Of a stretch of DNA of 38,749 nt, positions 30,281-38,102 are shown one piece after another. The notes under the pieces are model-generated. The model was given only the letters and a program-made list of their open reading frames with translations, was not told where the DNA came from and made no database searches. Made by a program: the position numbers and the translations under genes. Numbering within the stretch: position 1 is the stretch's first letter; each line of letters opens with the position of its first letter. Source of the DNA: Thermoleophilaceae bacterium (lineage in GTDB: Bacteria; Actinomycetota; Thermoleophilia; Solirubrobacterales; Thermoleophilaceae); NCBI GenBank assembly GCA_030447725.1, contig JAUJOQ010000004.1, forward strand, positions 126,382-165,130, written 5' to 3'.

Positions 30281-31294
30281 TCAGCGGCCCAGGTCCCGGA
30301 CGGGCCGCCGGCCATGTCCGATCCAGCCGTGGTTGGCAACGACCTGGATCTCCTCGAGACCCGCGGCCACGAGCATCCGCTCGACTTCGGCCGCCTCGTA
30401 GCGGTGCTCGATGGGAGCTGACAGGCGGTCGAACTGGTCGTTGACGAGGACCGTGAACGGATAGTCGGCGTAGGTCTTGAGCGGCATCGCCTCCGCGAGG
30501 CGGTGCAGACGGCTGCGCTTTCGAAGCGCCCGGTAGGGCATCACCGCCACGAGGAGGAGCCCTGCCGCCAGCGGATAGCACAGGGCGTGCAGCAGCCGGT
30601 GGGGCATACGGACGGTCAGGCGGCGCGCGCCGGTGACCGCCTTCAGGACCGCCCGGTGCCAGCGCCAGGGAGGCTGCCAGTACAGGTAGACGTGGACGAG
30701 GCCGCCGGGCCGAGCGCAGCGGGCGATCGATCGCAGTGCCGCGGCTGGATCGGGGAGGTGGTGCAAGACCCCGATCGCCATCACCAGGTCGAAGGATTCC
30801 GCGGCAAACGGCAGCTCTTGGGCGTCGGCCTGCACGGTGAGGACCTCCGGTGGAAGGTTGCGGCGCGCGACGTCGATGGCGTCGCCGACGTCAACGGCCA
30901 CCACGTCGGCGCCGAGCTCCGCAGCCTGGCGGGCGTGTCTTCCGGAGCCGGTGCCGACGTCGAGGACCCGCTTGCCCTCCAGCCACTCGGGCGACAGCGG
31001 GCGCAGGTAGTCGAAGAAGTTCTGACGCCATTCGGGCCTCAGGTCGCCGAAGCGCTCCCACTCGTAGGCAAAGCTCTGTGCCGTCCGCTCCCGCACCTCG
31101 GCGGCGGCGCGATCGCCCACCATCCTCACGGTTCCACGTGCTATCGGGTACCGCTTCCCACACTCCTCGCAGGAGGCCTCGATGGCGGCGCCTCCGAGCC
31201 GCCCTCCGCATGAGAGACATCTCAGCAAGACCATCAGCGAGGCTGGGCCGGCGGCCTCGCGGCGCGCGTCCTGATCTCGTGGAGCCGTCGCCAT
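30281..31294 (-). CDS. SAM-dependent methyltransferase with N-terminal zinc ribbon
   Basis: A class I methyltransferase of about 337 residues. The N-terminal part contains a CxxC...CxxC zinc-ribbon-like motif (RCLSCGGRL, CEECGKRYP). SAM motif I is VLDVGTGSGRHARQAAELG, and the later DLVMAIGVLHHLPDP marks the methyltransf_11 fold. Hydrophobic segments near residue 220 (ALCYPLAAGLLLVAVM) suggest membrane contact. The start ATG 31294 is chosen because CAGACT lies 10 nt upstream; ATG 31234, giving MVLLRCLSCGG, is equally plausible. The long frame to 32602 is antisense to the GT4 gene and is rejected. First gene of the operon that continues with GT4, AsnB and epimerase. Confidence 0.87.
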   Translation of the reverse strand: MATAPRDQDARREAAGPASLMVLLRCLSCGGRLGGAAIEASCEECGKRYPIARGTVRMVGDRAAAEVRERTAQSFAYEWERFGDLRPEWRQNFFDYLRPLSPEWLEGKRVLDVGTGSGRHARQAAELGADVVAVDVGDAIDVARRNLPPEVLTVQADAQELPFAAESFDLVMAIGVLHHLPDPAAALRSIARCARPGGLVHVYLYWQPPWRWHRAVLKAVTGARRLTVRMPHRLLHALCYPLAAGLLLVAVMPYRALRKRSRLHRLAEAMPLKTYADYPFTVLVNDQFDRLSAPIEHRYEAAEVERMLVAAGLEEIQVVANHGWIGHGRRPVRDLGR

Positions 31295-31324
31295 GTAGGT
31301 CCCGAGTCTGCCATCCTCGGGCCG

Positions 31325-32566
31325 ATGATGGGGTCGCCTGCCCGGGCCGTCGCCGTCGGCGTCCATAGAGGCATGTCCACAGGCGACGCGAAGCGCATAA
31401 GGATCCTTCGCATCATCGCGCGCCTGAACATGGGCGGTCCGGCGCATCACGTGGGGCTGCTGAGCGGCCTGCTCGATCCTTCCCGCTACGAGACCCTGCT
31501 CGCGACGGGGCACCTCGGACCCGGTGAGGCTTCGCTGGCGGAAGTCGCCGAGCGGCTTGGCACGCGTCCATACGTCCTTCGCAGCCTCGGTCCAGAGCTG
31601 GATCCGCTGCGGGACGGGCGCTCGCTGAGGGACCTCATCGGGCTGATCCGAGCCTTTCGTCCCGACATCATCCACACCCACACCGCCAAGGCCGGCATCG
31701 TGGGGCGCGCGGCGGCCGTGCTCGCGCCTGGTGAGCGTCCCCTGATCGTCCATACCTACCACGGGCATGTGCTGGAGGGGTACTTCGGCCGCACACGGGC
31801 GGCGGTCTACCGCGGCCTCGAGCGTGCTGCCGCACGTCCCAGCGATTGCCTGATCGGGGTGAGCCAGGGTACCGTCGACGATCTCTTGAGGCTGCGCGTC
31901 GCACCACGCGCCCGCTTCCGCGTGGTCCCGCTGGGCCTCGACCTGGCGCCCTTCCTGGAGCTGTCGGATTCGGATGGGACCGGACTTCGCGGCGACCTCG
32001 CCCTCGCCGATGACGAGGTTCTCGCGACCTTCGTCGGACGACTGGTCCCGATCAAGAGGGTCGACGTCCTGCTTCGGGCGGTGGCGCACGCTCGCACGCT
32101 CGGAGCGCCGCTGCGCCTGGCGGTGGTGGGAGATGGGCCGCTCCGGCCCGGTCTCGAGGAGCTTGCTCACGAGCTCGGCGTCGGGCCTTCGATCAGCTTC
32201 CTCGGCTACCGCCGGGACATGACAGCAATCGCAGCCGCGACCGACATCGGGGTGCTCGCCTCGGACAACGAGGGGACGCCGGTCTCGCTTATCGAGCTGG
32301 CCGCAGCGGGGCGGCCGGTGGTAGCGACGGACGTGGGAGGCGTGGCCGACGTGGTCACGCCGGAGACGGGGCTGCTGGCGGCCCGTGGAGACGCAGCGGG
32401 GCTCGGCGACGCGGTCGCCCGGCTCGCGAGGAGTCCCGGGGAACGTGCCGGCATGGGGCGCAGCGGGAGGGAGCACGTGGCCTCCCGTTTCTCCGCAGGG
32501 CGGCTGGTGGCCGATATCGACGCGCTCTATGGGGAGCTTCTTGAAGCGAGAGAGGTCCCAGCATGA
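31325..32566 (+). CDS. GT4 family glycosyltransferase
   Basis: A 413-residue GT-B glycosyltransferase. The N-terminal domain reads RILRIIARLNMGGPAHHVGLLSGLL (the core NMGGPAHHV is typical of this group) and DIIHTHTAKAGIVGR. The donor domain has FVGRLVPIKRVDVLLRA, VVGDGPLRP, and the acidic pair region SDNEGTPVSLIELAAAGRPVVATDVGG. The start ATG 31325 is supported by CATCCT 7 nt upstream; ATG 31373 (MSTGDAKRI) would also give a complete enzyme. It diverges from the methyltransferase-led operon and converges on the O-methyltransferase. It should add one sugar to the lipid-linked glycan. Confidence 0.9.
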   Translation: MMGSPARAVAVGVHRGMSTGDAKRIRILRIIARLNMGGPAHHVGLLSGLLDPSRYETLLATGHLGPGEASLAEVAERLGTRPYVLRSLGPELDPLRDGRSLRDLIGLIRAFRPDIIHTHTAKAGIVGRAAAVLAPGERPLIVHTYHGHVLEGYFGRTRAAVYRGLERAAARPSDCLIGVSQGTVDDLLRLRVAPRARFRVVPLGLDLAPFLELSDSDGTGLRGDLALADDEVLATFVGRLVPIKRVDVLLRAVAHARTLGAPLRLAVVGDGPLRPGLEELAHELGVGPSISFLGYRRDMTAIAAATDIGVLASDNEGTPVSLIELAAAGRPVVATDVGGVADVVTPETGLLAARGDAAGLGDAVARLARSPGERAGMGRSGREHVASRFSAGRLVADIDALYGELLEAREVPA

Positions 32567-32689
32567 GCAGGCAACCTGGTTCGAGCGCGGCGATGGGGGC
32601 ACAAGCGGTCAGTCATTTCTACCCTGCAGGGCCCTCGGGGATCCTTGCCGCCTGCCATCAACGGGATACGGCGAACGGCGATTTGCGGG

Positions 32690-33472
32690 CTACCGCTTGA
32701 CAACGATTCCCTGGCCGGTGGGGTGGTGAAGGACCGGCTCCGGGCGTCTTTGCATGTACTCGGTTACTGCCTGCCTGGCCCCAGGGCAGCTTGTGAAGCC
32801 GAAATCGTCGCAGACGACCACCCCTCCCGTCACCATGCGAGGGTAGAAGTACTCCATCGAGTCAAGGGTCGGCTGGTAGAGGTCGACGTCGATGTGGACG
32901 AAGCAAAATTGAGTCTCGGGCAGGTGCGTGAAGGCCTCAGGGATCCAGCCCTTGCAGAGCACGGCCCCGAACGGCTCGAGCCGCGAATGCACGATGCGCT
33001 CGGATGAGGCCAGATCTCCCGCCCGCCAGTAGGAGCCGTCGATCGGCGTGGGCGAGGACAGGCCCTCGAACGAGTCGATCGCATAGTGGGTCTTTCCGGT
33101 GCCCCCGAGAAAGTCGCAGATGAGCCAGGAGGAGGCGCCTTCGAACACCCCCGCCTCGGCCGTGTCACCCGGCAGGTTCGCGACCAGCTTCAGCAGCTCC
33201 CGCAGCAGGAACTTGCGGTCCGCCGAGCGCCTGTCCTCGTCGCCCAGCTGGCGGAGATCCTCCAAGAACGAGTTGTCCTCGAACCACCGTTTGAGGTCCT
33301 CGGTCACGATGTAGCCGGGCACCAACACCTCGGCGGCGAGTCCGAGGAGGGTGAGGCCAGCGTGGCGTCGCTCGCGCTCGCTGGGAGCCGTCTTCCAGCG
33401 CCGAAGGAGGTAGGCGAAGTCACGTGCTCGCCGGCCACGCGCATTGGCCGAAAGCACGCTCCTCACGTTCAC
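32690..33472 (-). CDS. TylF/MycF-type O-methyltransferase
   Basis: A 260-residue SAM-dependent methyltransferase of the TylF/MycF (macrocin O-methyltransferase) family. Marks are PGDTAEAGVFEGASSW for SAM binding, YAIDSFEGL, and the metal-binding pair in FVHIDVDLYQPTLDS and VVVCDDFGFTSCPGAR. Such enzymes methylate sugar hydroxyls in antibiotics and in bacterial polysaccharides. The start GTG 33472 is set by TACTGT 8 nt upstream; the longer frame to 33610 passes through that promoter. It lies downstream of the flippase on the same strand but with its own box, so it can be expressed alone. Confidence 0.92.
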   Translation of the reverse strand: MNVRSVLSANARGRRARDFAYLLRRWKTAPSERERRHAGLTLLGLAAEVLVPGYIVTEDLKRWFEDNSFLEDLRQLGDEDRRSADRKFLLRELLKLVANLPGDTAEAGVFEGASSWLICDFLGGTGKTHYAIDSFEGLSSPTPIDGSYWRAGDLASSERIVHSRLEPFGAVLCKGWIPEAFTHLPETQFCFVHIDVDLYQPTLDSMEYFYPRMVTGGVVVCDDFGFTSCPGARQAVTEYMQRRPEPVLHHPTGQGIVVKR

Positions 33473-33480
33473 AGGCGGCC

Positions 33481-33486
33481 ACAGTA
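33481..33486 (-). promoter_or_regulatory. -10 box of the TylF-type gene
   Basis: TACTGT (minus strand) ends 8 nt before GTG 33472, in a gap of 155 bp after the flippase gene. Confidence 0.6.
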
Positions 33487-33627
33487 GCACCAGGTCGTGA
33501 GAGCCCCCGATACTTGGGAGGCTTCGTCTACTACCGGATCGCGATAGCTTCGGCCCGGGTCGCTTCGCGAGGCGCGGGAGCGTCCGGCGGCGACGCTGGC
33601 CGAGTCCCAAGTGTCCCGATCCGGGGG

Positions 33628-35028
33628 CTAGGCGGATTGATGACGGGGGCGAATCCGGCGGCAGGCGGCGCCGAGAGCCTTGCTTACGCTGGCCCAGTCC
33701 CCGGGCTGCGGTAGCAACGCAACCCTGGGCGACAGGCGACCGACGCGAAGCCCCCAGAGGACCAGGGCGATGGTCAGCCCGGTGTAGGCAACCGAGGAGG
33801 CCACGCTCGCCCCTGCGAGTCCAAGCTTCGGTAGCAGGACGACATTCAGAGCACAGTTGGCCGCAAATGCGGCAAAGGTGATGACTCCGTAGAGCAGCGG
33901 ACGGCCCTCGCGCGCAAGAAGGAGTCCGAGCGACCTTGCGGCAGCCATGGCCGCGATGCCGGGCATGAGCAGCAGGAGGGGTACATAGGCCGCCGAGAAC
34001 TCCTCCCCGTAGAGGGCAGGGAGGACGAACCAGAGCGTCGCGGCAAAGAGCGCTGACACCGAGATGCTGAGCACGAAGTTAAAACGGGCGGCCTTGAAGG
34101 CGAGAGAGGCAGAGGCCGCGTGAGACGCCTCCGCTTGAAACGGGATGGTGGCCTGGACGAGCGGCCCGGTGAGCAGCCATGCCAGCTCGGCGAAGAGGAC
34201 TGCGAGCGAGTAGATGCCCACCTCCGCTGCGCCGAGGTAGGAGTTCACGAAGAAGACGTCAGAGCGAAGCAGAAGGTACGAGAAGATGAGTCCGACGTGG
34301 AACCGGAGACCGAAGCCCACGACCGTCTTCGCCAGGTCTGGGTCAAAGGATGGCCTGACCGGGGCGGCAAAACGCGACCAGCGGACGTGAAGCAGCCAGG
34401 GCACGAAAACGGACGCCCCGTAGAGCAAGAGCGCCTCCGTTATCCCCAGCTTGTCCATGAGCGCAAGGACGACGGCGCCGGTCAGGTAGACGATCGCGCC
34501 TGCCAGCAGGGCGATCTGCGAGCGTGCCAACTGGCGCGCGAGTAGGAAGATGTTCGCCATCCACAAGAGGTGGAGTGCGAAGGGCACCGTCCCCACGCCG
34601 ATCAGGTAGTGCTCGATCGAGATCGATCTGAAGGCGCTCGACTCCAGCGCGGCAAAAAGCAGGACCATCGCGCCCACGGCCAGCGGTCCCACGATCAAGG
34701 CGAGCATTGAGGCATTCCGCGAAAGCTGGGCCAGCGTGTGCCGGCGCCTCGCCGCGAAGACGGTGTTCGCCGACTCCAGGCCGATGTTCACGACGGCCAC
34801 GCAGGCGGTCGCGGCGATGATGGGGACGTAGTACTGGCCTCGACCCGTCGCCTCGAGGGCGCGGGTCACGATGATGCTGGTGATGAAGCTGAGGGCGTAG
34901 ACCGCCACCTGACCGCTCAGGGCGGTGGCGGCGGTCGATGCGACCGTTTGGCCAGGGCCCGGGGCCGCAAGGGCCGCTGCGCGCTCCACCTCCTCTTCTG
35001 GCTCGGCTTCGAAGCCCTGAGGCGACAC
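33628..35028 (-). CDS. Wzx-like polysaccharide flippase (MOP superfamily)
   Basis: A 466-residue polytopic protein of the polysaccharide transporter/flippase group. After an acidic cytoplasmic N-terminus of about 25 residues it shows STAATALSGQVAVYALSFITSIIVTRALEATGRGQYY (core: TRALEATGRGQYY), typical of Wzx and related exporters. Many hydrophobic helices follow, with conserved NVVLLPKLGLAGASVAS late in the protein. It would move the lipid-linked oligosaccharide to the outside of the membrane. The start GTG 35028 is 30 nt after the stop of the asnB-like gene 2. It is probably in the same transcript as that gene. Confidence 0.88.
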   Translation of the reverse strand: MSPQGFEAEPEEEVERAAALAAPGPGQTVASTAATALSGQVAVYALSFITSIIVTRALEATGRGQYYVPIIAATACVAVVNIGLESANTVFAARRRHTLAQLSRNASMLALIVGPLAVGAMVLLFAALESSAFRSISIEHYLIGVGTVPFALHLLWMANIFLLARQLARSQIALLAGAIVYLTGAVVLALMDKLGITEALLLYGASVFVPWLLHVRWSRFAAPVRPSFDPDLAKTVVGFGLRFHVGLIFSYLLLRSDVFFVNSYLGAAEVGIYSLAVLFAELAWLLTGPLVQATIPFQAEASHAASASLAFKAARFNFVLSISVSALFAATLWFVLPALYGEEFSAAYVPLLLLMPGIAAMAAARSLGLLLAREGRPLLYGVITFAAFAANCALNVVLLPKLGLAGASVASSVAYTGLTIALVLWGLRVGRLSPRVALLPQPGDWASVSKALGAACRRIRPRHQSA

Positions 35029-35058
35029 TTGCGACCCGTCAGGCCTCCGCGGAGCCAG

Positions 35059-36963
35059 TCATGCGACCCGTTCTTCGCTGTCGATAGGGGCTTCGAGCAC
35101 TTCGGTGTGCCACGTCTCCAGCTGAAGGAGCGTCCAGAGCCGAAGCGAGTGATCGGCATGGCCGTCCTGATGCTCCGCGATGAGTCGTTCCACCGCATGC
35201 GGCTCGAAGTAGCCCCGGTCTGAAGCAGCCGGATCCAGCAGGCGTTCAGCGGGCAGGTCGCGCAGCTCGTTCCGAAACCAGCCCGCCAGCGGCACACCGA
35301 AGCCCATCTTGGGTCGATCGAGCACTTCGTCGGGCAGGATGCCGCGGAACGCGCCCTTGAGGATGGCCTTCCCATTCGAGCCGTTCAGCTTCGCCGGCCC
35401 CGGAAGCGACGCGGCGAACTCCATCAGCTCGTGATCGAGGAACGGCGACCGTGCCTCGAGCGAGTGCGCCATCGTCGCTATGTCGATCTTCGGCAGGAGG
35501 TCGCCCGGCAGATAGGAGTTGATGTCGACATCGAGCATCCGATCGATCGGATCCTGGGCTCGAGAGCTCTGCCAGAGCCGGCCCAGCAGGTCTTCGGCGG
35601 GGGCGTCGCTCACCTCCGCCTCGAACTCACGGCTCATCAGAGCGCTTCGACGGTCGCGATCGAAGGCGGTCAGCGTCCTGCAGTAGCGCTCCCAAGGGCT
35701 CATCGCGATCGCGTGTGCCAGGCGCCGGCCACGGTCGCGGAAGGAGCCCTCGTGCCCGCCATTGCCCAGGGCCGGCGTGAGCAAAGGCGCGGCGCGTTGG
35801 AGCTGACGTGGCAGCCAGTCGAGACGGCCGATCAGCTGACTGCGCCCGTACCTTCCGTAGCCCGCGAAGCTCTCGTCGCCGCCATCGCCGTTGAGGGCGA
35901 CGGTCACGTGCCGGCCGGTCAGCTCGGCAAGGTAGAAGCTCGGAATCGCCGAGGGGTCGCCGAACGGGTCCCCATAGTGGCGGGCGAGCCGGGGCATGAT
36001 CTCCAGTGCCTGTGGCTGCACTTGGAACTCGTGGTGGTCTGTTCCGAAGCGCTCCGCGACCAGCCGCGCGTACTTGAGCTCGTCGAAGTCTGGATCCGCG
36101 AAGCCGATCGAGAAGGTCTGGACCGGCTCGGTGGTGGCTTCCGCCATCGCCGCCACCACGGCGCTCGAGTCGATTCCGCCCGATAGGAATGCGCCCAGCG
36201 GGACCTCGCTCATCAGGCGAATCCGCGTGGCCTCCCGCACCAGCTCGAGCAGGCGCTCCTCCAGCTCGGCGGAGCTCCCGTCTGTCTTCTGTGTGTAGTC
36301 GAGGCTCCAGTACCGCTCGATCTTCTCGCCCTCTGAGTCCACGACGAGAGTGCTCGCCGGGGGCAGCTTATGGATGCCGCGAAAGGCGGTCATCGGGTGA
36401 GGCACGTACTGGAAGGTCAGGTAGGCGTCGATCGCGTGTGGCTCGACGGCCCGCTGGAGATCGGGGTTCTGCAACAGCGATTGCACCTCCGATGCAAAGG
36501 AGAAGCGGTGGCCCTGCCGCGTCCAGTAGAGCGGCTTCTTCCCGACCCGGTCACGGGCACACAGCAGCCGCTGGCGATGGGTGTCCCAGAGGGCGAAGGC
36601 GAACATCCCTCTCAGATGGTCCACGAGGTGGTCGCCGTACTGCTCGTAGAGGTGGACCAGCACCTCGGTATCGGCGCGCGTGCGGAACCTGTGGCCGGCC
36701 TTCTCGAGATCCCGCCGTAGCGATTCGTGATTGTAGATCTCGCCGTTCAGGACCACGGCCACCGATCTGTCTTCATTGAAGATCGGCTGATCGCCGCCCT
36801 CCACGTCGATGATCGCCAGGCGCTGGATTCCGAGCGCCGCAGTCCCGTCGGCGAAAGCTCCACGTGAATTCGGTCCACGGTGGTCGATGACCCTGCACAT
36901 CCGAGCCAGCAGAGACTCGTCCGGAGGCCGGCAGAAGTCCACCATCCCAGCGATCCCGCACAC
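35059..36963 (-). CDS. Asparagine synthase (glutamine-hydrolysing) family amidotransferase, copy 2
   Basis: A 634-residue AsnB-family enzyme, only distantly similar to copy 1. Cys2 is exposed after removal of the start residue (start GTG then CGIAGMVDF). It shows DHRGPNSRG, LNGEIYNHESLR, ARDRVGKKPLYW, the PP-loop SGGIDSS near residues 259-265, NGDGGDESFAGYGR and IDIATMAHSLEARSPFLD. The start GTG 36963 is fixed by the need for Cys at position 2, and by TAAAGT 8 nt upstream; the frame to 37170 crosses that promoter. The gene leads an operon with the flippase. It may amidate a uronic acid or other carboxylate of the surface glycan. Confidence 0.93.
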   Translation of the reverse strand: MCGIAGMVDFCRPPDESLLARMCRVIDHRGPNSRGAFADGTAALGIQRLAIIDVEGGDQPIFNEDRSVAVVLNGEIYNHESLRRDLEKAGHRFRTRADTEVLVHLYEQYGDHLVDHLRGMFAFALWDTHRQRLLCARDRVGKKPLYWTRQGHRFSFASEVQSLLQNPDLQRAVEPHAIDAYLTFQYVPHPMTAFRGIHKLPPASTLVVDSEGEKIERYWSLDYTQKTDGSSAELEERLLELVREATRIRLMSEVPLGAFLSGGIDSSAVVAAMAEATTEPVQTFSIGFADPDFDELKYARLVAERFGTDHHEFQVQPQALEIMPRLARHYGDPFGDPSAIPSFYLAELTGRHVTVALNGDGGDESFAGYGRYGRSQLIGRLDWLPRQLQRAAPLLTPALGNGGHEGSFRDRGRRLAHAIAMSPWERYCRTLTAFDRDRRSALMSREFEAEVSDAPAEDLLGRLWQSSRAQDPIDRMLDVDINSYLPGDLLPKIDIATMAHSLEARSPFLDHELMEFAASLPGPAKLNGSNGKAILKGAFRGILPDEVLDRPKMGFGVPLAGWFRNELRDLPAERLLDPAASDRGYFEPHAVERLIAEHQDGHADHSLRLWTLLQLETWHTEVLEAPIDSEERVA

Positions 36964-36971
36964 GAAGTCGC

Positions 36972-36977
36972 ACTTTA
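36972..36977 (-). promoter_or_regulatory. -10 box of asnB-like gene 2
   Basis: TAAAGT (minus strand) ends 8 nt before GTG 36963. Here the start is independently fixed by the catalytic Cys2, which makes this the best control for the leaderless layout. Confidence 0.7.
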
Positions 36978-37047
36978 TCTTCGTCGACCGGGATTCCTGG
37001 CGGTCCCGTACTCGGCCGCTGGCGCGTATGACTGCCAGATCCCTGGC

Positions 37048-37053
37048 TATTGT
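37048..37053 (+). promoter_or_regulatory. Candidate -10 box of the methyltransferase at 37064
   Basis: TATTGT ends 10 nt before an in-frame GTG at 37064. The spacing is at the upper limit of those seen here. Confidence 0.4.
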
Positions 37054-37063
37054 GGCCCCCTGG

Positions 37064-37948
37064 GTGGTGCGACCCGGCGGCACTAATGGTGACCGCGCCA
37101 CCGAGGTGCAACGATCACTGGTTGAGATGGTGAGGCTCCGTCCCCGGAAGACCGATGTTTTCTCGAGCACGGCCAGGCGGCTTACCTCCGCCGTCGGCGC
37201 GCTTGTAGCACGCCTCTACCGGTGGCTGTACAGCGAGCTGTGCGGGACGCATCCCAATCTGCGGCCGTGGCACTTCCAGTGGCTCTCGGGCAGCACCCTC
37301 TACACGTCCCTCCGAGAACGGCTGCCCACTCTCCGAGGTCGCGTACTCGACGTCGGGTGCGGAGACAAGCCCTACGAGCCATGGATGAGCGGAGCTACCA
37401 GCTACGTCGGAATCGACGTGGTGGCCGGTCCCAGGGTCGACGCGGTCATCGAGCCGCGCAAGCCGTGGCCGGTGGCCGACGAGGACTTCGACGTGGTGCT
37501 TTGCACTCAGGTCCTCGAGCACGTTGCCGACGGCGACCGCCTGCTGATGGAGGCCACCCGCGTCCTGAAGCCGGGGGGTACCCTGCTGGTCACGGTTCCG
37601 TTCGCCTATGGCGAGCATGCGCGGCCTCACGACTACTGGCGGTTCTCCCTGCAGGGTGCGCGCGAGGCGATTGGCCCGCGATTCAGGGTCGTGGAGACCA
37701 TTCCCCAGGGGGGCATAGGCAGCACGCTTGGAGCGATGCTGCTCGCATGGCTCGAGTTGACGTTCACACGCAGCGGGAGTCGCGTACTGCTGCTCACCGC
37801 CCTGCTGCCGGCCTGGATGGGGGTTGTCCTGGTGGTCAACGGCGTCGGCCGTCTGTTGGATGCCGTCGACCGGACGGGAGCCTTCTACGGGAACGTCATG
37901 CTCCTGGCCACGAAGCCACACGGCGACCGAAGCTCGTTTACTCCGTGA
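37064..37948 (+). CDS. SAM-dependent methyltransferase (class I)
   Basis: A methyltransferase of about 294 residues. SAM motif I is VLDVGCGDKPYEPW, motif II-like FDVVLCTQVLEHVADGDRLL, and then RVLKPGGTLLVTVPFAYGEHARPHDYWRFS, quoted in parts (VLKPGGTLLVTVPF). The last third carries hydrophobic stretches (LLLTALLPAWMGVVLVV), so it may be membrane associated. The start GTG 37064 is preferred because TATTGT lies 10 nt upstream; ATG 37127 (MVRLRPRKTDVF) is the main alternative and loses only 21 residues. It diverges from asnB-like gene 2 and belongs to the glycan cluster. The methyl acceptor is unknown. Confidence 0.86.
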   Translation: MVRPGGTNGDRATEVQRSLVEMVRLRPRKTDVFSSTARRLTSAVGALVARLYRWLYSELCGTHPNLRPWHFQWLSGSTLYTSLRERLPTLRGRVLDVGCGDKPYEPWMSGATSYVGIDVVAGPRVDAVIEPRKPWPVADEDFDVVLCTQVLEHVADGDRLLMEATRVLKPGGTLLVTVPFAYGEHARPHDYWRFSLQGAREAIGPRFRVVETIPQGGIGSTLGAMLLAWLELTFTRSGSRVLLLTALLPAWMGVVLVVNGVGRLLDAVDRTGAFYGNVMLLATKPHGDRSSFTP

Positions 37949-37965
37949 CCGGATGGCCTAGGCGC

Positions 37966-38003
37966 GCGCCTTCGGGCCGTGCGTCAGTCGCGCCCGAAGA
38001 CGC
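37966..38003 (+). terminator. Hairpin terminator after the methyltransferase
   Basis: GCGCCTTCGGGC (37966-37977) pairs with GCCCGAAGACGC (37992-38003) over 12 bp with one mismatch and a 14-nt loop, 17 nt after the stop at 37948. It is followed by the T-rich ATTGTTAT. This is the most convincing terminator in the window. Confidence 0.65.
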
Positions 38004-38022
38004 ATTGTTATCGGATCGTTGA

Positions 38023-38043
38023 CCGTATATTCCGCACATACGG
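38023..38043. repeat. Short inverted repeat upstream of the last gene
   Basis: CCGTAT (38023-38028) and ATACGG (38038-38043) form a perfect inverted repeat with a 9-bp spacer, next to TTGACC. It could be an operator for the gene starting at 38103, about 60 bp away, or chance. Confidence 0.3.
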
Positions 38044-38089
38044 AGGTTCCCTAGCCGCGAGGGCCGGTCGCTTTGGCTGGGCCTCGGGC

Positions 38090-38095
38090 TATTGT
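38090..38095 (+). promoter_or_regulatory. -10 box of the last methyltransferase gene
   Basis: TATTGT ends 7 nt before an in-frame TTG at 38103. Confidence 0.5.
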
Positions 38096-38102
38096 CGCCG
38101 CC

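Noticed and set aside
31295..32602. N-terminal extension of the minus-strand methyltransferase frame to 773 residues
   Set aside because: This part is antisense to the GT4 gene at 31325-32566 and shows no domain.
32567..32689. Possible small gene between the GT4 and TylF-type genes
   Set aside because: Frames here are extensions of GT4 shadows with no promoter box or start support; only a CCCTGCAGGG palindrome at 32622-32631 is seen.
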